Assembly (NCBI GenBank): GCA_020055645.1
Contig: CM034547.1
Coordinates: forward strand, 1,116,001-1,180,000
DNA length: 64,000 nt
Reading direction: 5' to 3'
Source of the DNA: Tomocerus qinae
Lineage: Eukaryota; Arthropoda; Collembola; Entomobryomorpha; Tomoceridae
Part shown: piece by piece, positions 45,196 through 56,298 of the stretch
How positions within the stretch are numbered: position 1 is the stretch's first letter
How the letters are laid out: the number at the start of each line of letters is the position of its first letter
The notes under the pieces: model-generated
What the model saw: only the letters and a program-made list of their open reading frames with translations
The model's database searches: none
Told to the model about the DNA's origin: nothing
Made by a program: the position numbers and the translations under genes

Positions 45196-46040
45196 AATGT
45201 GGAGTAGAATATGGAGTAGAATATGGAGTAAGTGTGGAGTAGAATATGGAGTAGAATATGGAGTAAGTGTGGAGTAGAATATGGAGTAGAATATGGAGTA
45301 AGTGTGGAGTAGAATATGGAGTAGAATATGGAGTAGAATATGGAGTAGAATATGGAGTAGAATATGGAGTAGAATATGGAGTAGAATATGGAGTAGAATA
45401 TGGAGTAGAATATGGAGTAGAATATGGAGTAGAATATGGAGTAGAATATGGAGTAGAATATGGAGTAGAATAAGGAGTAAGTGTGGAGTAGAATATGGAG
45501 TAAGTATGGAGTAGAATATGTAGTAAGTGTGGAGCAGAATATGGACTGAGTGTGGAGTGGAATATGGAGTAAGTATGGAGTAAAATATGAAATTAGTGTG
45601 GAGTAGAATATGAAATTAGTGTGGAGTAGAATATGAAATTAGTGTGGAGTAGAATATGAAATTAGTGTGGAGTAGAATATGAAATTAGTGTGGAGTAGAA
45701 TATGAAATTAGTGTGGAGTAGAATATGAAATTAGTGTGGAGTAGAATATGAAATTAGTGTGGAGTAGAATATGAAATTAGTGTGGAGTAGAATATGAAAT
45801 TAGTGTGGAGTAGAATATGAAATTAGTGTGGAGTAGAATATGAAATTAGTGTGGAGTAGAATATGAAATTAGTGTGGAGTAGAATATGAAATTAGTGTGG
45901 AGTAGAATATGAAATTAGTGTGGAGTAGAATATGAAATTAGTGTTGAGTAGAAGATGGAGTAAGTGTAGAGTAGAATATGAAATATGTGTGGAGTAGAAT
46001 ATGGAGTATGTGTAGGATAGAATATGGAGTAAGTGTGGAG
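45196..46040. repeat. Satellite with two related units (12 bp and 23 bp)
   Basis: About 45305-45473 is a pure 12-bp repeat GGAGTAGAATAT (about 14 copies), and about 45588-45950 a 23-bp repeat GTGGAGTAGAATATGAAATT+AGT (about 16 copies). Mixed units with GGAGTAAGTGT flank both. The 23-bp unit is the 12-bp unit plus an 11-bp spacer, so the second array grew from a mutated first. Long frames (GVEY repeats) are artefacts. Confidence 0.95.
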
Positions 46041-46189
46041 TACAATACTGAAAGGATCATAGAGTAGCTTAAGGAGTACTAACATCAAAGGAGTGTTTAG
46101 TTACCCGTAACCCACCATGAAGGTACCCCCTGGATTGAATGTCAAAATGCCACCTGCCGTTCAATTACACTTCAAAACTCTACGTATAA

Positions 46190-46955
46190 TTACCCCGTGA
46201 AAACTACACCTACACAACCGCACAGTCTGAATGTACTTCCGTCGTTCCGTCCGTCCCCACGATAACGTTCGAATGCAATTACGGATATTGACTAAACTTG
46301 GCAAAAACAATGCTTATGGACCACTGACGATCCCTATTGATTTTAGGGTAAATGGGTCCATTGGTTGGTGAGAAACCGCGCGCTCACTTCGTGTTCATTT
46401 TGATAGTCTAAGTAGAAAATGAGCGTACTTCAATTCCGTTTCCTATAAACTGTTTCCGTCATAGTATAAAATATCTCACTCCGCTTCGACCAAATTTAAG
46501 ATTTTTTAATGAAGTAAATAAAACTGGAAAATAACTACAATAGGACAGAAATAAATATATTTCGCATTTTTAGCTCGCCTGATTAAGGCAGCTTATAGAA
46601 CCGCACAGTCTGTCCATGCGTCCGTCCGGACCCACGATACCTTTCGAACGCATTAACCGAAGTTTACCAAATTAAGCACAAGCAATGCCTACGGAGTGGT
46701 GACGAACCCTATTGATTTTGGTTCAAATCGGTTTATAAATTGCTGAGACACCGCACGCTCACTTTGTCTTTATTTGATAGTCAAAGCCGAAAATGGACCA
46801 TAAAAATTTCAATTGCGTTTCCTATAAATTGTTTAATTAAATTATAAAATATGTAACTCCGCTTCTACCAAATTAAAAATGCTATAATAACGTAAATAAA
46901 ACCTGAAAATAATCATTATAGGACGGAAATAAATATATTTCGCATTTATATTTAA
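46190..46955. repeat. Two tandem copies of AGCTCGCC-family arm sequence
   Basis: Copy one (46190-46570) and copy two (46573-46955) share CCGCACAGTCTG, CCCACGATAAC or ATACC, CCCTATTGATTTT, CGCTCACTT and CGGAAATAAATATATTTCGC. Copy two starts TTTTTAGCTCGCCTGATTAA. Both match 63278-63620. No inverted partner is intact here. Confidence 0.8.
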
Positions 46956-46965
46956 ATTGATAGCC

Positions 46966-47280
46966 AAATTAACATAAATAAATTAATGATAGTCATCATT
47001 AATCTATTTTGACATTCTGTTGATTTTCATAGTCAATAATTATCACTTTTGATTTTCTGTTGATTTTCATAGTCAACAATTATCAATTATTTTGATTTAT
47101 GTTCATTTTCATAGTCAACAATTATCAATTATTTTGATTTATGTTCATTTTCATAGTCAACAATTAACAATTTTGATTTTATGTTCATTTTCATAGTTAA
47201 CATTATCAATTTTGATTTTATGTTGGTTTTCATAGTAAACAATTATCAATTTTAATTTTCTGTTGATTTTTCAAATGATA
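46966..47280. repeat. Degenerate 40-bp minisatellite, opposite orientation
   Basis: TGTTGATTTTCATAGTCAAC-AATTATCAATTTTGATTT units repeat about seven times with many changes; this is the complement of the array at 16991-17370. What follows (47281-47430, ATATAGCTTCGTTTCCTTAT) is the complement of 63790-63990. Confidence 0.8.
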
Positions 47281-47477
47281 TAGCTTCGTTTCCTTATAAT
47301 ATCAATGTCTGAATTTTTAATATGTCGTAGCTACATATACAATGACTCAACTCTGAAAGTTTAATCAAAATCTGTACACTCGGTTTTGTATTACGTTCGA
47401 GTACTTTTCGTTTACCAAAATATGACTATAGAAGATGATTAATGATTATCACTGTAGGGTGTAGGGCCTGTAGGGCA

Positions 47478-47732
47478 AGGCTGGTCAAGGCTGTATTGAG
47501 GGGGGGCATTGGGGGCAAATGCCCCCCCCCCGAAATCCAAGAAAAGGGAAAATTTTTTCTCAAAATATCAAAAATTTCGCGTTTCGCGCGGTTTTGTCAT
47601 TTTTAGGCTATTTTTGACTCATTTTAGACGAAATAAGCCAATATGTTTTGCGCTTCGCGCGATTATTCCTAATAGATATAAGTGTGTGGCATCTTAGCCC
47701 CCTCCGAAATCGACTTCTAAATACGGTACTGA
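47478..47732 (+). repeat. Dispersed repeat with C10 run, copy 1
   Basis: AAGGCTGTATTGAGGGGGGG, CAAATGCCCCCCCCC, CGAAATCCAAGAAAA, TTAGACGAAATAAGCC and CGACTTCTAAATACGGTACT. A second direct copy lies at 48358-48602. GC-rich CGCTTCGCGCGA words are typical of the unit. Open frames do not match a known protein. Confidence 0.9.
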
Positions 47733-48287
47733 GGCTGGTAGAAGTAAAATTAGGTTTGGAATTCCTAGGCACTTCTGAATTTTTTTGTATGTAAACTGAT
47801 TTACGACGTCACACGACGACTTTCCTATACATTTGCATGGGGCATCACCATGCATGGTGAAAGTGTTTGTCAAAAAATTAAAATAATTTTATCTAAAATA
47901 TTTTTCTGCCCCATGGAAATATAATATAGGAAATGTTGCCGTGTGACGTCATAAATCAGTTACATTACAAAAAATAGAGTGAAGCCCGGAATGCCGCAGG
48001 TTGACTGTATAGGGCAACCTGCGGCATTCCCAGACACTTTTGATTTTTTTACGTTGCTTATAGCTGAAATGACGTCACACGGCGAAAATTTCCTTATTTA
48101 TCTCCATGGGGCGGAAAAAATTCTGCCAAAAATGGTTTTCCAATGTTTTGCAAAATAATTTTCCACCCCATGGGGAAGCATAGGGAAATTTCCGCCGTGT
48201 GACGTCGTATCAGCTAGGCAATACAAAATTTCATATTGTGCCTGGAATTCCAAACCTATTTTACTTCTGCTAGCCTTGACTGTAGGG
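47732..48287. mobile_element. CRE foldback elements, two palindromes back to back
   Basis: Outer TIR GGCTGGTAGAAGTAAAAT-TAGG to the complement CCTATTTTACTTCTGCTAGCC. Inside are two successive palindromes (about 47800-47970 and 48065-48215), each with arms carrying GACGTCACACGGCGA-type words, joined through an inverted pair CGGCATTCC / GGAATGCCG near 47988-48027. Perfect TGACGTCA at 47944-47951 and 48070-48077. It separates the two copies of the C10 repeat. Confidence 0.85.
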
Positions 48288-48357
48288 TATTATCAAAGAG
48301 GTTCTAATAATATTAAGGGAATAGAGTTAAAGTGGAGAATATTTTCTTTATAACATT

Positions 48358-48602
48358 GTAAGGCTGTATTGAGGGGGGCATTGGGAGCAAATGCCCCCCC
48401 CCCCGAAATCCAAGAAAAATGGAAATTTTTTCTCAAAATACCAAAAAATTTCGCGCTTCGCGCGATTTTATGTGATTTTTAGGCTATTTTCGATTCATTT
48501 TAGACGAAATAAGCCAAAATTTGCGCGCGATTATGCCTAATATATATTGTCCTATGATATCATTGCCCCCTCCGAAATCGACTTCTAAATACGGTACTGA
48601 AA
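48358..48602 (+). repeat. Dispersed repeat with C10 run, copy 2
   Basis: Same words and order as 47478-47732 (AAGGCTGTATTGAGGGGGGC, TTCGCGCTTCGCGCGATTTT, CTTCTAAATACGGTACTGA). Confidence 0.9.
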
Positions 48603-48747
48603 CATTGATGAAAAGCTCCGCCGTGAAACGGCGCGAAATTTTTACGATACCTACTAATGCATAATCGAAGACAATAGGGATTAATTTTTATACTATTGAA
48701 AGGCATTACGATTTTGGCTATACAGTTTATAACCTCTTTGGGTATTA

Positions 48748-49137
48748 GGCTAGATTTAGACAGCGGGTTATCGTTGCCTCAATTGCCCCCGTTGCCCCCA
48801 TTGCCTCCGTTGCCCCCTCCCCCGTTGCCCATAGTTTAGCCACTTAACCTATTATATTTGCCATTTGCTTCCCGTTACTATTTCTGCCTCTTTTTTGACC
48901 TAACCTAATTAAAAATAAGGATATTACTTGCTTGTTGGGCTTTAACAATAGAACAGTTTATTTTTTATTAGGTTAGGTCAAAAAAGAGGCAAAAATAGTG
49001 ACGGGAGGGAATAGGGACATTATATTAAAGTAATAGGTTAAGTGGCAAAACGTGGGGCAACGGGGGAGGGGGCAACGGAGGCAATGGGGGCAACGGGGGC
49101 AATTGAGGCAACGATAACCCGCTGTCTAAATCCAGCC
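48748..49137. mobile_element. GTTGCC palindromic MITE, copy A
   Basis: Left GGCTAGATTTAGACAGCGGG, then TTATCGTTGCC; right the complement GGCAACGATAA-CCCGCTGTC to CCAGCC. Arms of about 170 bp with GTTGCCCCC repeats, then a TTAGGTTAGGTCAAAAAAGA hairpin. Flanked by identical 8-bp GGGTATTA (48740-48747, 49138-49145). The 8-bp duplication fits hAT, P or Merlin superfamilies. Confidence 0.92.
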
Positions 49138-49437
49138 GGGTATTATACAGTATAGTTTTGTGCCACTATCCTGAAGAGAAGAGGAGGGATTTTAAAAGAA
49201 ATACGTCGTAGCTAAGGTGATTTAAAAAAAATTAACTCCGACTCTTGATTCTCTTATTAGTTACAAATTAATCTTTATTGGATTTGAGGCAAATAAACTG
49301 GTGGGATTGGACCAAACGGGCCGCAAATTTCAAAGTCCCACAGCACCATTATATCTCGGAATATTTTGACGTGACCCCCCAATGTTTAATCGGATCTTTA
49401 TCGGATGTGACCTAAAAGTCACGTTTCGGCTGAATTT

Positions 49438-50230
49438 AGGCAGCGGTACTTTGTTGCCACTGTCCCCGCTGTTGCCGCTGGGAGGTTTGGGGGGTTAGCG
49501 GCGACAACATAATAGCGGAGACAGTGGCAACAGCGGCGACACGCAAAATCCACTAGCGGAAACAACGGCGACACGCAAAATCCACTAGCGGCAACAGCGG
49601 CGACACAGCTAAAACCACTAGCGGTAACACTGACCAGCGGCAACAGAGACACATTCACTGAATTTAGGCAGCGGGATCTCGTTACTTCAATTGCCCCCGT
49701 TGCCCCAAGTTAAGCCAGTTAACCTATCGTCGTTTCCATTTGCCTCCCGTCACTATTTTTACACCTTTTTGATCTAACCTAATTAAAAATAAACATGCTA
49801 AATTTTTGTTATGCATTAACAATAAAACAGTTTATTTTTTATTATAATATAGAGATTAGGTTAGGTCAAAAAAGAGGCAAAAATAGTGACGGGAGGCAAC
49901 ATATTAAAGTAATAGGTAAAGTGGCTAAGCATGGGGCAACGGGGCAATTGAGGCAACGAGATCCCCGTGACTAAATTCAGCCAACACATTAATCTGATAT
50001 CCTCAGATTAATGTGTCTCTGTTGCCGCTAGTGGTTTTAGCTGTGTCGCCGCTATTGCCGCTAGTGGATTTTGCGTGTCGCCGCTGTTGCCACCTGTGGT
50101 TTTTGTGTGTCGCCACTGTTGCCGCTGTTGCCACTGTTTCCGCTTTTATGCTGTTGCCGCTGACCCCCTTTACCCCCTAGCGGCAACAGCGGGGACAGTG
50201 GCAACAAAGTACCGCTGCCTAAATTCAGCC
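49438..50230. mobile_element. GTTGCC palindromic MITE, copy B, interrupted by copy C
   Basis: GGCTGAATTTAGGCAGCGGT to ACCGCTGCCTAAATTCAGCC. Arms rich in GCGGCAACAG and CGGCGACAC; the natural loop CACATTAATCTGATATCCTC is split off by copy C. Flanked by identical CACGTTTC (49430-49437, 50231-50238). Confidence 0.93.
49656..49982. mobile_element. GTTGCC palindromic MITE, copy C, nested in B
   Basis: CACTGAATTTAGGCAGCGGG (first two bases mutated from GG) to ACTAAATTCAGCC. Flanks GACACATT (49648-49655) and AACACATT (49983-49990) are an 8-bp duplication with one change. Internal hairpin around TTAGGTTAGGTCAAAAAAGA, as in copy A. Confidence 0.9.
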
Positions 50231-50764
50231 CACGTTTCTACCCTGCTCACCCCACCCCCTAACCTAACCTAACCTAAATGAAATAAACATAATGACCAAT
50301 TTTAGGTGTAAAACCGGTAAAATGTTATTTTGCCCCATACCCCCGCGGGTAGGGGAAGGGTGGCAACGTGACCTTCAGGTCATGTACGATAAAGATCCGA
50401 TGAAACATTGGGGGGTCACGCCTAAATATTCCGAGATATAGTGGTGCTGTGGGACTTTGAAATTTGCGGCCCGTTTGGTCCAACCAATCCAACCAAATAA
50501 ACTGTTTCTTGGCCTCCCGTTTTCCGTCGTCTTTCGCAAATGTATTCCGTCTTCAGTCATATTATTATTATTATTATGTTTATATTGTCTACTAGTGAAC
50601 CCAGCTAAGAGGCGAAACTTGCACTCAAAAGAGTTTCAGTAGGCACTCATCACAGTAATAAAAATAATTCCAAAAAAATCTTTGGTATTTCATATTTTAA
50701 ATTTAAATTCTGTACTGTTATTTAATTTACAAAAAAGGTGTGCAAACTAATACAAAGAAATCAA

Positions 50765-51185
50765 GGGGACAGTAAAAAGTAAGAACAGCTCTACTAAAAA
50801 AATGCTATAAACAAGTTTGTCGATATAGCAGAACTAATTTGGATTTAAAGTTTTGAAAAGCGAATTAATACGCACATTAAGATCATTACAAAATGTCCCC
50901 TTTCACTAATTATTTCCCATTCAATCAATAATCAATTTATGTAAATTTCTATTATTGTTTTGATGTTATGATTTTTATGAAACAACTCATTTCGATGGTT
51001 TTAGAGGAAGTGAGCACGCGCATTTTGCTGTTAAGGAACCTGCATATATTATTACGTGTATAGTTGTTGGGGGGGAGGTACTCAAAAGTGTTACAGTCAG
51101 AACTTGCGTTACACATGGCGGATGTGGTTATGCGTTACGTAATGTATGCAGATTTCCTAGGTTCTCCCTACCACACGTACATACA
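50765..51185 (-). repeat. Inverted copy of the dispersed element at 14697-15460
   Basis: 50765-50910 is the complement of 15330-15460, and 50990-51185 (GAGGTACTCAAAAGTGTTAC, GTTACGTAATGTATGCAG) of the tandem unit at 14697 onward, so gene order within the repeat is kept but reversed. This copy lacks the MITE present at 15113. Confidence 0.85.
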
Positions 51186-51189
51186 TATA

Positions 51190-53510
51190 TTTCTTACATA
51201 TATAAATAATATATAGACAGGTAAATTTATTGCTTTATCAATTCTATGATTATATATAAAGATTATACTCTTCATGCTATGCTAACTCCTAAACCCTGCA
51301 CTTACATCCTGCATGCAACACAAACACAGTTGTGACTAAACTTGAAACAGAAAGTCATAGCGATCGACCTGCTAGCAGAGATTGCAGACTATTTGAGAAC
51401 CTGTGAAAGCAATATGGCGGTCAACATTTGCTGAGTTGTTTTGGTAGAAGTCGTCATCACTTATTCACTATCATCTTTTGAGTTGGCTAAATCTCAGCTT
51501 TCAATAGTTGATATTTATTGCTCTGTTAATTTAGTGTCATCAGTAGTTGGTAGTGTAATGTAAACGGAGCTATAACGTTAACTCTCATATTTTGCATTAG
51601 TCGTGAACCGGAACTGACTGAGCACTGCCCTCTGCACATCGCCAAGGGACGCTTATTTTGAAAAAGATCAACACGAGGTAAGAAAAATCGAAACAATGTA
51701 ACAAAAAATGTTTCTGTCATCTGTCCTCAAGTCGAGTACTAATATGAGTTTGACATTGGCGACAATCTCATACCGGTAAATCTAGTCTGGAGTCGGAGTC
51801 GGAATTTAGCACCTTGCTCCAGCACCTTGCTCCATTATCCCCCCAACAACCTCTGAGCATAAATTGGCACACCAAAGTATGATTATACACCGAATTGATA
51901 CCTTTGGTGTACACAGTTTACAGTTTTATGCTAAGGGGAAGGGGAGGGATTTTAAATTAAAATTAGCTAGTAGCTAAGGTGATTTTCAAAAATTTGACTC
52001 CGACTCTTGATTCTCTTATTATGAAATAATAAGAATAGAATACAGGAAGTCTTGATTACGGTAAATCAAATCTTACCGTATTCATTAATTTTTAGTGGTT
52101 CCACTTCCACTGGCCACATCCATGCCCCGGCAGAACTTTTTTTAGGATTTTTATTATTATTTGATGTACCGAAAAACAATTTTGTGTTGCCGATTTTAAT
52201 TTTCAGGTTAGTGTAAGAAATTTTAAAGTGGGCAGCCATTTTGTTCGTTTTTAATGGTATTGAATTATTTGAATTTTTTGATATTGTTGATTTAAGTGTT
52301 TTGGAGTTCGTTGTCAGTTGTGGAACAGAAAAAATGCTCGCCCCTCTTCAATTTTATTATGTTGGAAGCGTAGAAATCTGCAATCATCAATAATCTTAAA
52401 ATTGTTTTTATTCATAAACTTGGTCAAGTAAGTTTTACTTTCCGTTAACCTCATGACATGATCACAGTATATGTCAGAGTCAGTGCAAATACGGTTACTC
52501 ATCTGTCAATGTCAACACTCAAACAATGTGTTACATACCCCCCATCCCCAAACACCTATCGGATGTTTTCTACAATTTGTTGATTTTGATTGATATAAAC
52601 ACTACTGGTACTGACGATTTTGATGATAATAGTATGCAGTTTTGATGATTTTTGTTCGATTTGACTGTGTCATGTGTAGGTTGTGTAAATACAATTTTGT
52701 GGAGTGGAGGGAGATTTTTTATAACAACTACTGACCTACCTTATCATTACCTATGTAAACATTAATGATTATGGCTATCACAATCATGATGGTGTCCGAT
52801 AATCACAAGTTTTTTAATCTTCGCAATTACAGAATCTGTAATAATTGACTTTACTTTTGCAATTTATTACCTTGACTGGCTCATGACTTATCCATGTCTT
52901 ATGTCAGTAAGAGTAAGATACCCCCCGCAGGCAGTTGACTTTTTTGTCACCTATCGCGACCTACACAGCAGGCAGCAGGTTACTTGTACTTACTCTTACT
53001 TCTACTTAAATAAGTCAATCTGACAATGGAAAGACTGCAATTATTTGTTGATGGCTACGAAGAACATCTTTGTGGTTGGGGCTGGGTTACACTACTATTA
53101 AGTTAAACTATTCCTGTATAGGCCCCTTTTTGAATAATATTAAGGTTCTGATGATTGGGCTGGACTATCATATTCGCTACGCTCAATCATTAGTCTTTGT
53201 GAACTAATATGATTGAGCGAATATGAATATGTATGAATCTTTTTAATTTTGAAACTTAAATCATAATAATAACTTAATTCAAATCTCAATGTTTCTCTTA
53301 GCTTAATTGTGAATGATTTGTTTATTTGTAACAGTTTTAATGTTATACTGTGTCTTGTCGGCAAATGTCATATGTTTTTGACAATAATAGAGACATATTA
53401 TAGTGGTGGGAATTCTGGAAGAGGTTTTCACCGTATAATTAAAATGTAATTTAAAGTGGTAACAAACTATTCAACAAAATAAGATTCTCCGAACTGTGCT
53501 ATTTCTTATG
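51190..53510. other. Unannotated intergenic stretch
   Basis: No supported gene. 51926-52020 repeats text from 49167-49260 (TAGCTAAGGTGATTT, TGACTCCGACTCTTGATTCT). A hairpin at about 53169-53226 pairs CTCAATCATTAGT with ACTAATATGATTGAG. CACCTTGCTCCAG is doubled at 51811-51834. Confidence 0.45.
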
Positions 53511-53720
53511 GCAGTATACATAATGGCGAGTCAGAGGTTACTCCTAACCCAGAGTCACAAAATAGTCTAAAACTTGACCTTAGTACAACCTAGGGTCAAC
53601 TTTTTTGTATGGTAAAAGCGTTGTAACTATTGGCAACTTACCATGGTCGTCCACCGGGGTCACATTTTGGACTCGGGGTATAGGGTTACGTTACTCTAAC
53701 CCGTCATTATGCATACTGCC
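53511..53720. mobile_element. MITE, about 55-bp arms
   Basis: GCAGTATACATAATGGCGAG, then CTCCTAACCC and GAGTCACAAAAT at the left; complement ATTTTGGACTC, TAACCCGTCATTATGCATAC at the right. Target duplication unclear (CTTA near both ends). Confidence 0.75.
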
Positions 53721-54018
53721 CTTAGTGTCACCATTTACTTTCTTGCTACGTGCATTAAGGGAAGCGTATGAATCTGAAAGTGGGAAAACTCGATAACTTT
53801 GTATATAGTAAAATAACCATGGATATAATTTTCAATGAAGCAGAATAGTCAATTTATTGCAAAAAAGTAGTTTAAAAAGCTCTCTCTTGTTCTATCTCTT
53901 CTTGCTACTCAGCACTATCATCACCTTTGAATCTAAATATCTCCGAACCGAATATTACTTATTGGGACTGTGTAGACCAATGTGTTATAGAAATTTTTAA
54001 CTTTTTTTCTCTCAACTG

Positions 54019-54456
54019 GGTTGAATTTAGGCAACGGTACCTCGTTGCCGTTGTTGACGATAAACATTGTTGCCAATTCATCTTTTACCAAGGGCAACAA
54101 AGGCAACACTCTCATTTGGTTATGTAAAACTTATCATAACAAACCTAACCTAAATGAAATAAACAAATTCGACAGTTATCTATAAAAATTATTAGATTAG
54201 GTTCGTTACATTCAAAACTGGTGGAATTTCATTTTTCCCCAGATCCCCCCTTATAATTTGTTTATTTCATTTAGGCTAGGTTTGTTATATCCGTAAAATA
54301 CGGACCGGTAGGACTATATTAATTTATTATACGATAAGTGGTAAAGTCATTGATGAGGGTGTTGCCGGTGGTAAGTTGTAAAGATGAATTGGCACCAATG
54401 TTTACCGTCAACAACACCCTAACGGCAACGAGGTACCACTGTCTATATAATCAGTC
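54019..54456. mobile_element. GTTGCC palindromic MITE, copy D
   Basis: GGTTGAATTTAGGCAACGGT, then ACCTCGTTGCC at the left; right end GGCAACGAGGTACC with a decayed terminus (TGTCTATATAATCAG). Flanks CTCAACTG (54011-54018) and CTCGACTG (54457-54464), 7 of 8 alike. The core contains AACCTAAATGAAATAAACAA and its complement, as near 50265. Confidence 0.8.
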
Positions 54457-54926
54457 CTCGACTGTGAACAAACTAATTTTTGATACTGTTTTTATGCTGT
54501 TTTCCACTCCGACACTTTGGAAACCCATTCCAGCACATTGGAAACTCAATCCAACCCAACTGTCATGTTTTCAAGATGTTTTTTTGCATATTCAATCTAG
54601 TTTGTGTACGATTGAAATCGATTTTACATAAATAAAGTAGGGAAGAGAGAAAAGTCAAGCTTCATTCGTGGCCCCACTTTGACTGAGAGTTTGGCCCTAC
54701 CTAAAGGATTTCGGCTTTTAATCTATCTAGACCTGTAGACACCGTCAAAACAAATACCAGGAGAATATCATAAAAAATTTGATTATATAATTACATTCTA
54801 CCGCTTCAGCATTTTTGACTGACTGACAAGGTGACAAGTACAGGCTGTTTATTCTCTGAGCCCCAGTTACAGTTTTTTAGATCATGAAGAACATATATTA
54901 CAGATTACATCCGACTTCCTTTACAG

Positions 54927-55205
54927 CAACCGAATCAACTCAAAAACCAATAGACCTACAAAAAAGTTTAAATAGGCAAACAGATAGTCCACAATCCCCT
55001 GCATTCGGCTCCGAAAGAATATTTCAAACATATTGGTCCAATCTGAAGATATAAACGTTTTCGTGCGGAAATTGCAATTAATCGCAACTACAGAAAAAAG
55101 TTTAAAATATTCTTTCGGAGCCGAATGCTGTGGGTTATGGAGTATCTTTTTCCCTATTTAAACTTTCTTGTAGCTCTTTTGGTTTTTGAGTTGATTCTTT
55201 TGGCG
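54927..55205. mobile_element. MITE, about 95-bp arms
   Basis: CGAATCAACTCAAAAACCAA and GCATTCGGCTCCGAAAGAAT on the left (to about 55022) return as complements at 55107-55200. Spacer about 85 bp. Non-coding. Confidence 0.85.
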
Positions 55206-55730
55206 CAAAATAAGTTAAGAGGCAATATGATAGTCAGATTAATTTGCCGGTTGCCATCGGACGCGTACCTTAATGTAGTTCTTTAGCTGGGTGAAGAATA
55301 TTATTTCATCTTGTTTGTTATAGACGAGTTGCAAAAAGGGCCGCCAAATGAATCACTGTTGGTGGACCGCAGAAATCCTATGTAAAGACAGCGGACAATG
55401 ATGAATACAATGTTGAATGCGGTACTCAGTTAAAGTATTATAGATCGGTTTAGGACGAATAATAATAATGGTTTCTGGAATCATTAATAATTATTAAACA
55501 ATATCCAAAATAAATTAAAAAGGGTTCCCTAAATTCATACACCGAAACCCTTAGCCTTCCAAGGGGGTGGGTACCTCCGTACTACCGCCAGTGGCCAGGG
55601 CTCAGGGGGGGTACCACCCTGGCAATGTTCTTGGGTATTTTCTAGGGGTGGTACCCAGGTATGTAGTTTACGTAGGCAGGGTTTCCGTCTATGCCTAAAT
55701 TTCGGAGGGCCTGTGAATGTGAATGTGAAA

Positions 55731-56032
55731 CGTGATGAAAATTTGGAGGCCTATAAATAAACGTGATGAAAATTTGGAGGCCTATAAATAAACGTGATGA
55801 AAATTTGGAGGCCTATAAATAAACGTGATGAAAATTTGGAGGCCTATAAATAAACGTGATGAAAATTTGGAGACCTATAAATAAACGTGATGAAAATATG
55901 GAGGCCTATAAATAAACGTGATGAAAATTTGGAGGCCTATAAATAAACGTGATGAAAATTTGGAGGCCTATAAATAAACGTGATGAAAATTTGGAGGCCT
56001 ATAAATAAACGTGATGAAAATTTGGAGGCCTA
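55731..56032. repeat. Minisatellite, 31-bp unit, about 10 copies
   Basis: AACGTGATGAAAATTTGGAG, then GCCTATAAATA, nearly invariant (one A for G at about 55872, one T-to-A at about 55898). Very homogeneous, so recent. It lies inside the TIR element 55323-57476. Confidence 0.95.
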
Positions 56033-56298
56033 TGATTAAGGATAGGCTTCGTCCATTGGTTGCTAACGAAAAAAAATATAATTTCCAAAATTTACCCCTG
56101 AAAATTGCTTTACAAATGGTAACCGAAACCCACATCCTAACCTAACCGACACACTAAGATGTATTGATTACTATGGGTACTATCCTCTCAAACCCTATCC
56201 CCTGGTTTTTGACAATCATCGATTAGATTATGTAAAATACTCGATGATTTTCAAAATTCTTCGCTGGTGGTATTGATTCATAAGAATGGCGTATAAAA

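Larger units (their letters stand above)
49284..50503. mobile_element. Outer inverted repeat hosting nested MITEs
   Basis: Left arm (about 49284-49437) words GATTGGACCAAACGGGCCGC, TTTCAAAGTCCCACAGCACC, TATCTCGGAATATTTTG and CCCCCCAATGTTT recur as complements at 50365-50503. Between the arms sits copy B of the GTTGCC family, itself interrupted by copy C. A short stretch after B (50239-50364) has (CCTAA)4 and no gene. Confidence 0.88.

Noticed and set aside
45267..45514. Open frames of GVEY or SRIW repeats
   Set aside because: They are translations of the 12-bp satellite in different frames.
46722..46732. GGTTCAAATCG, a Pol III B-box-like word, with TAGCTCGCCTGA as A-box (also near 63405)
   Set aside because: The two words are about 130-150 bp apart, much farther than in tRNA genes or tRNA-derived SINEs, and no cloverleaf can be drawn.
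50258..50277. (CCTAA)4, the arthropod telomere repeat
   Set aside because: Only four units, inside a transposon nest, with single CCTAACC words in related elements; not a telomere or clear interstitial telomeric array.
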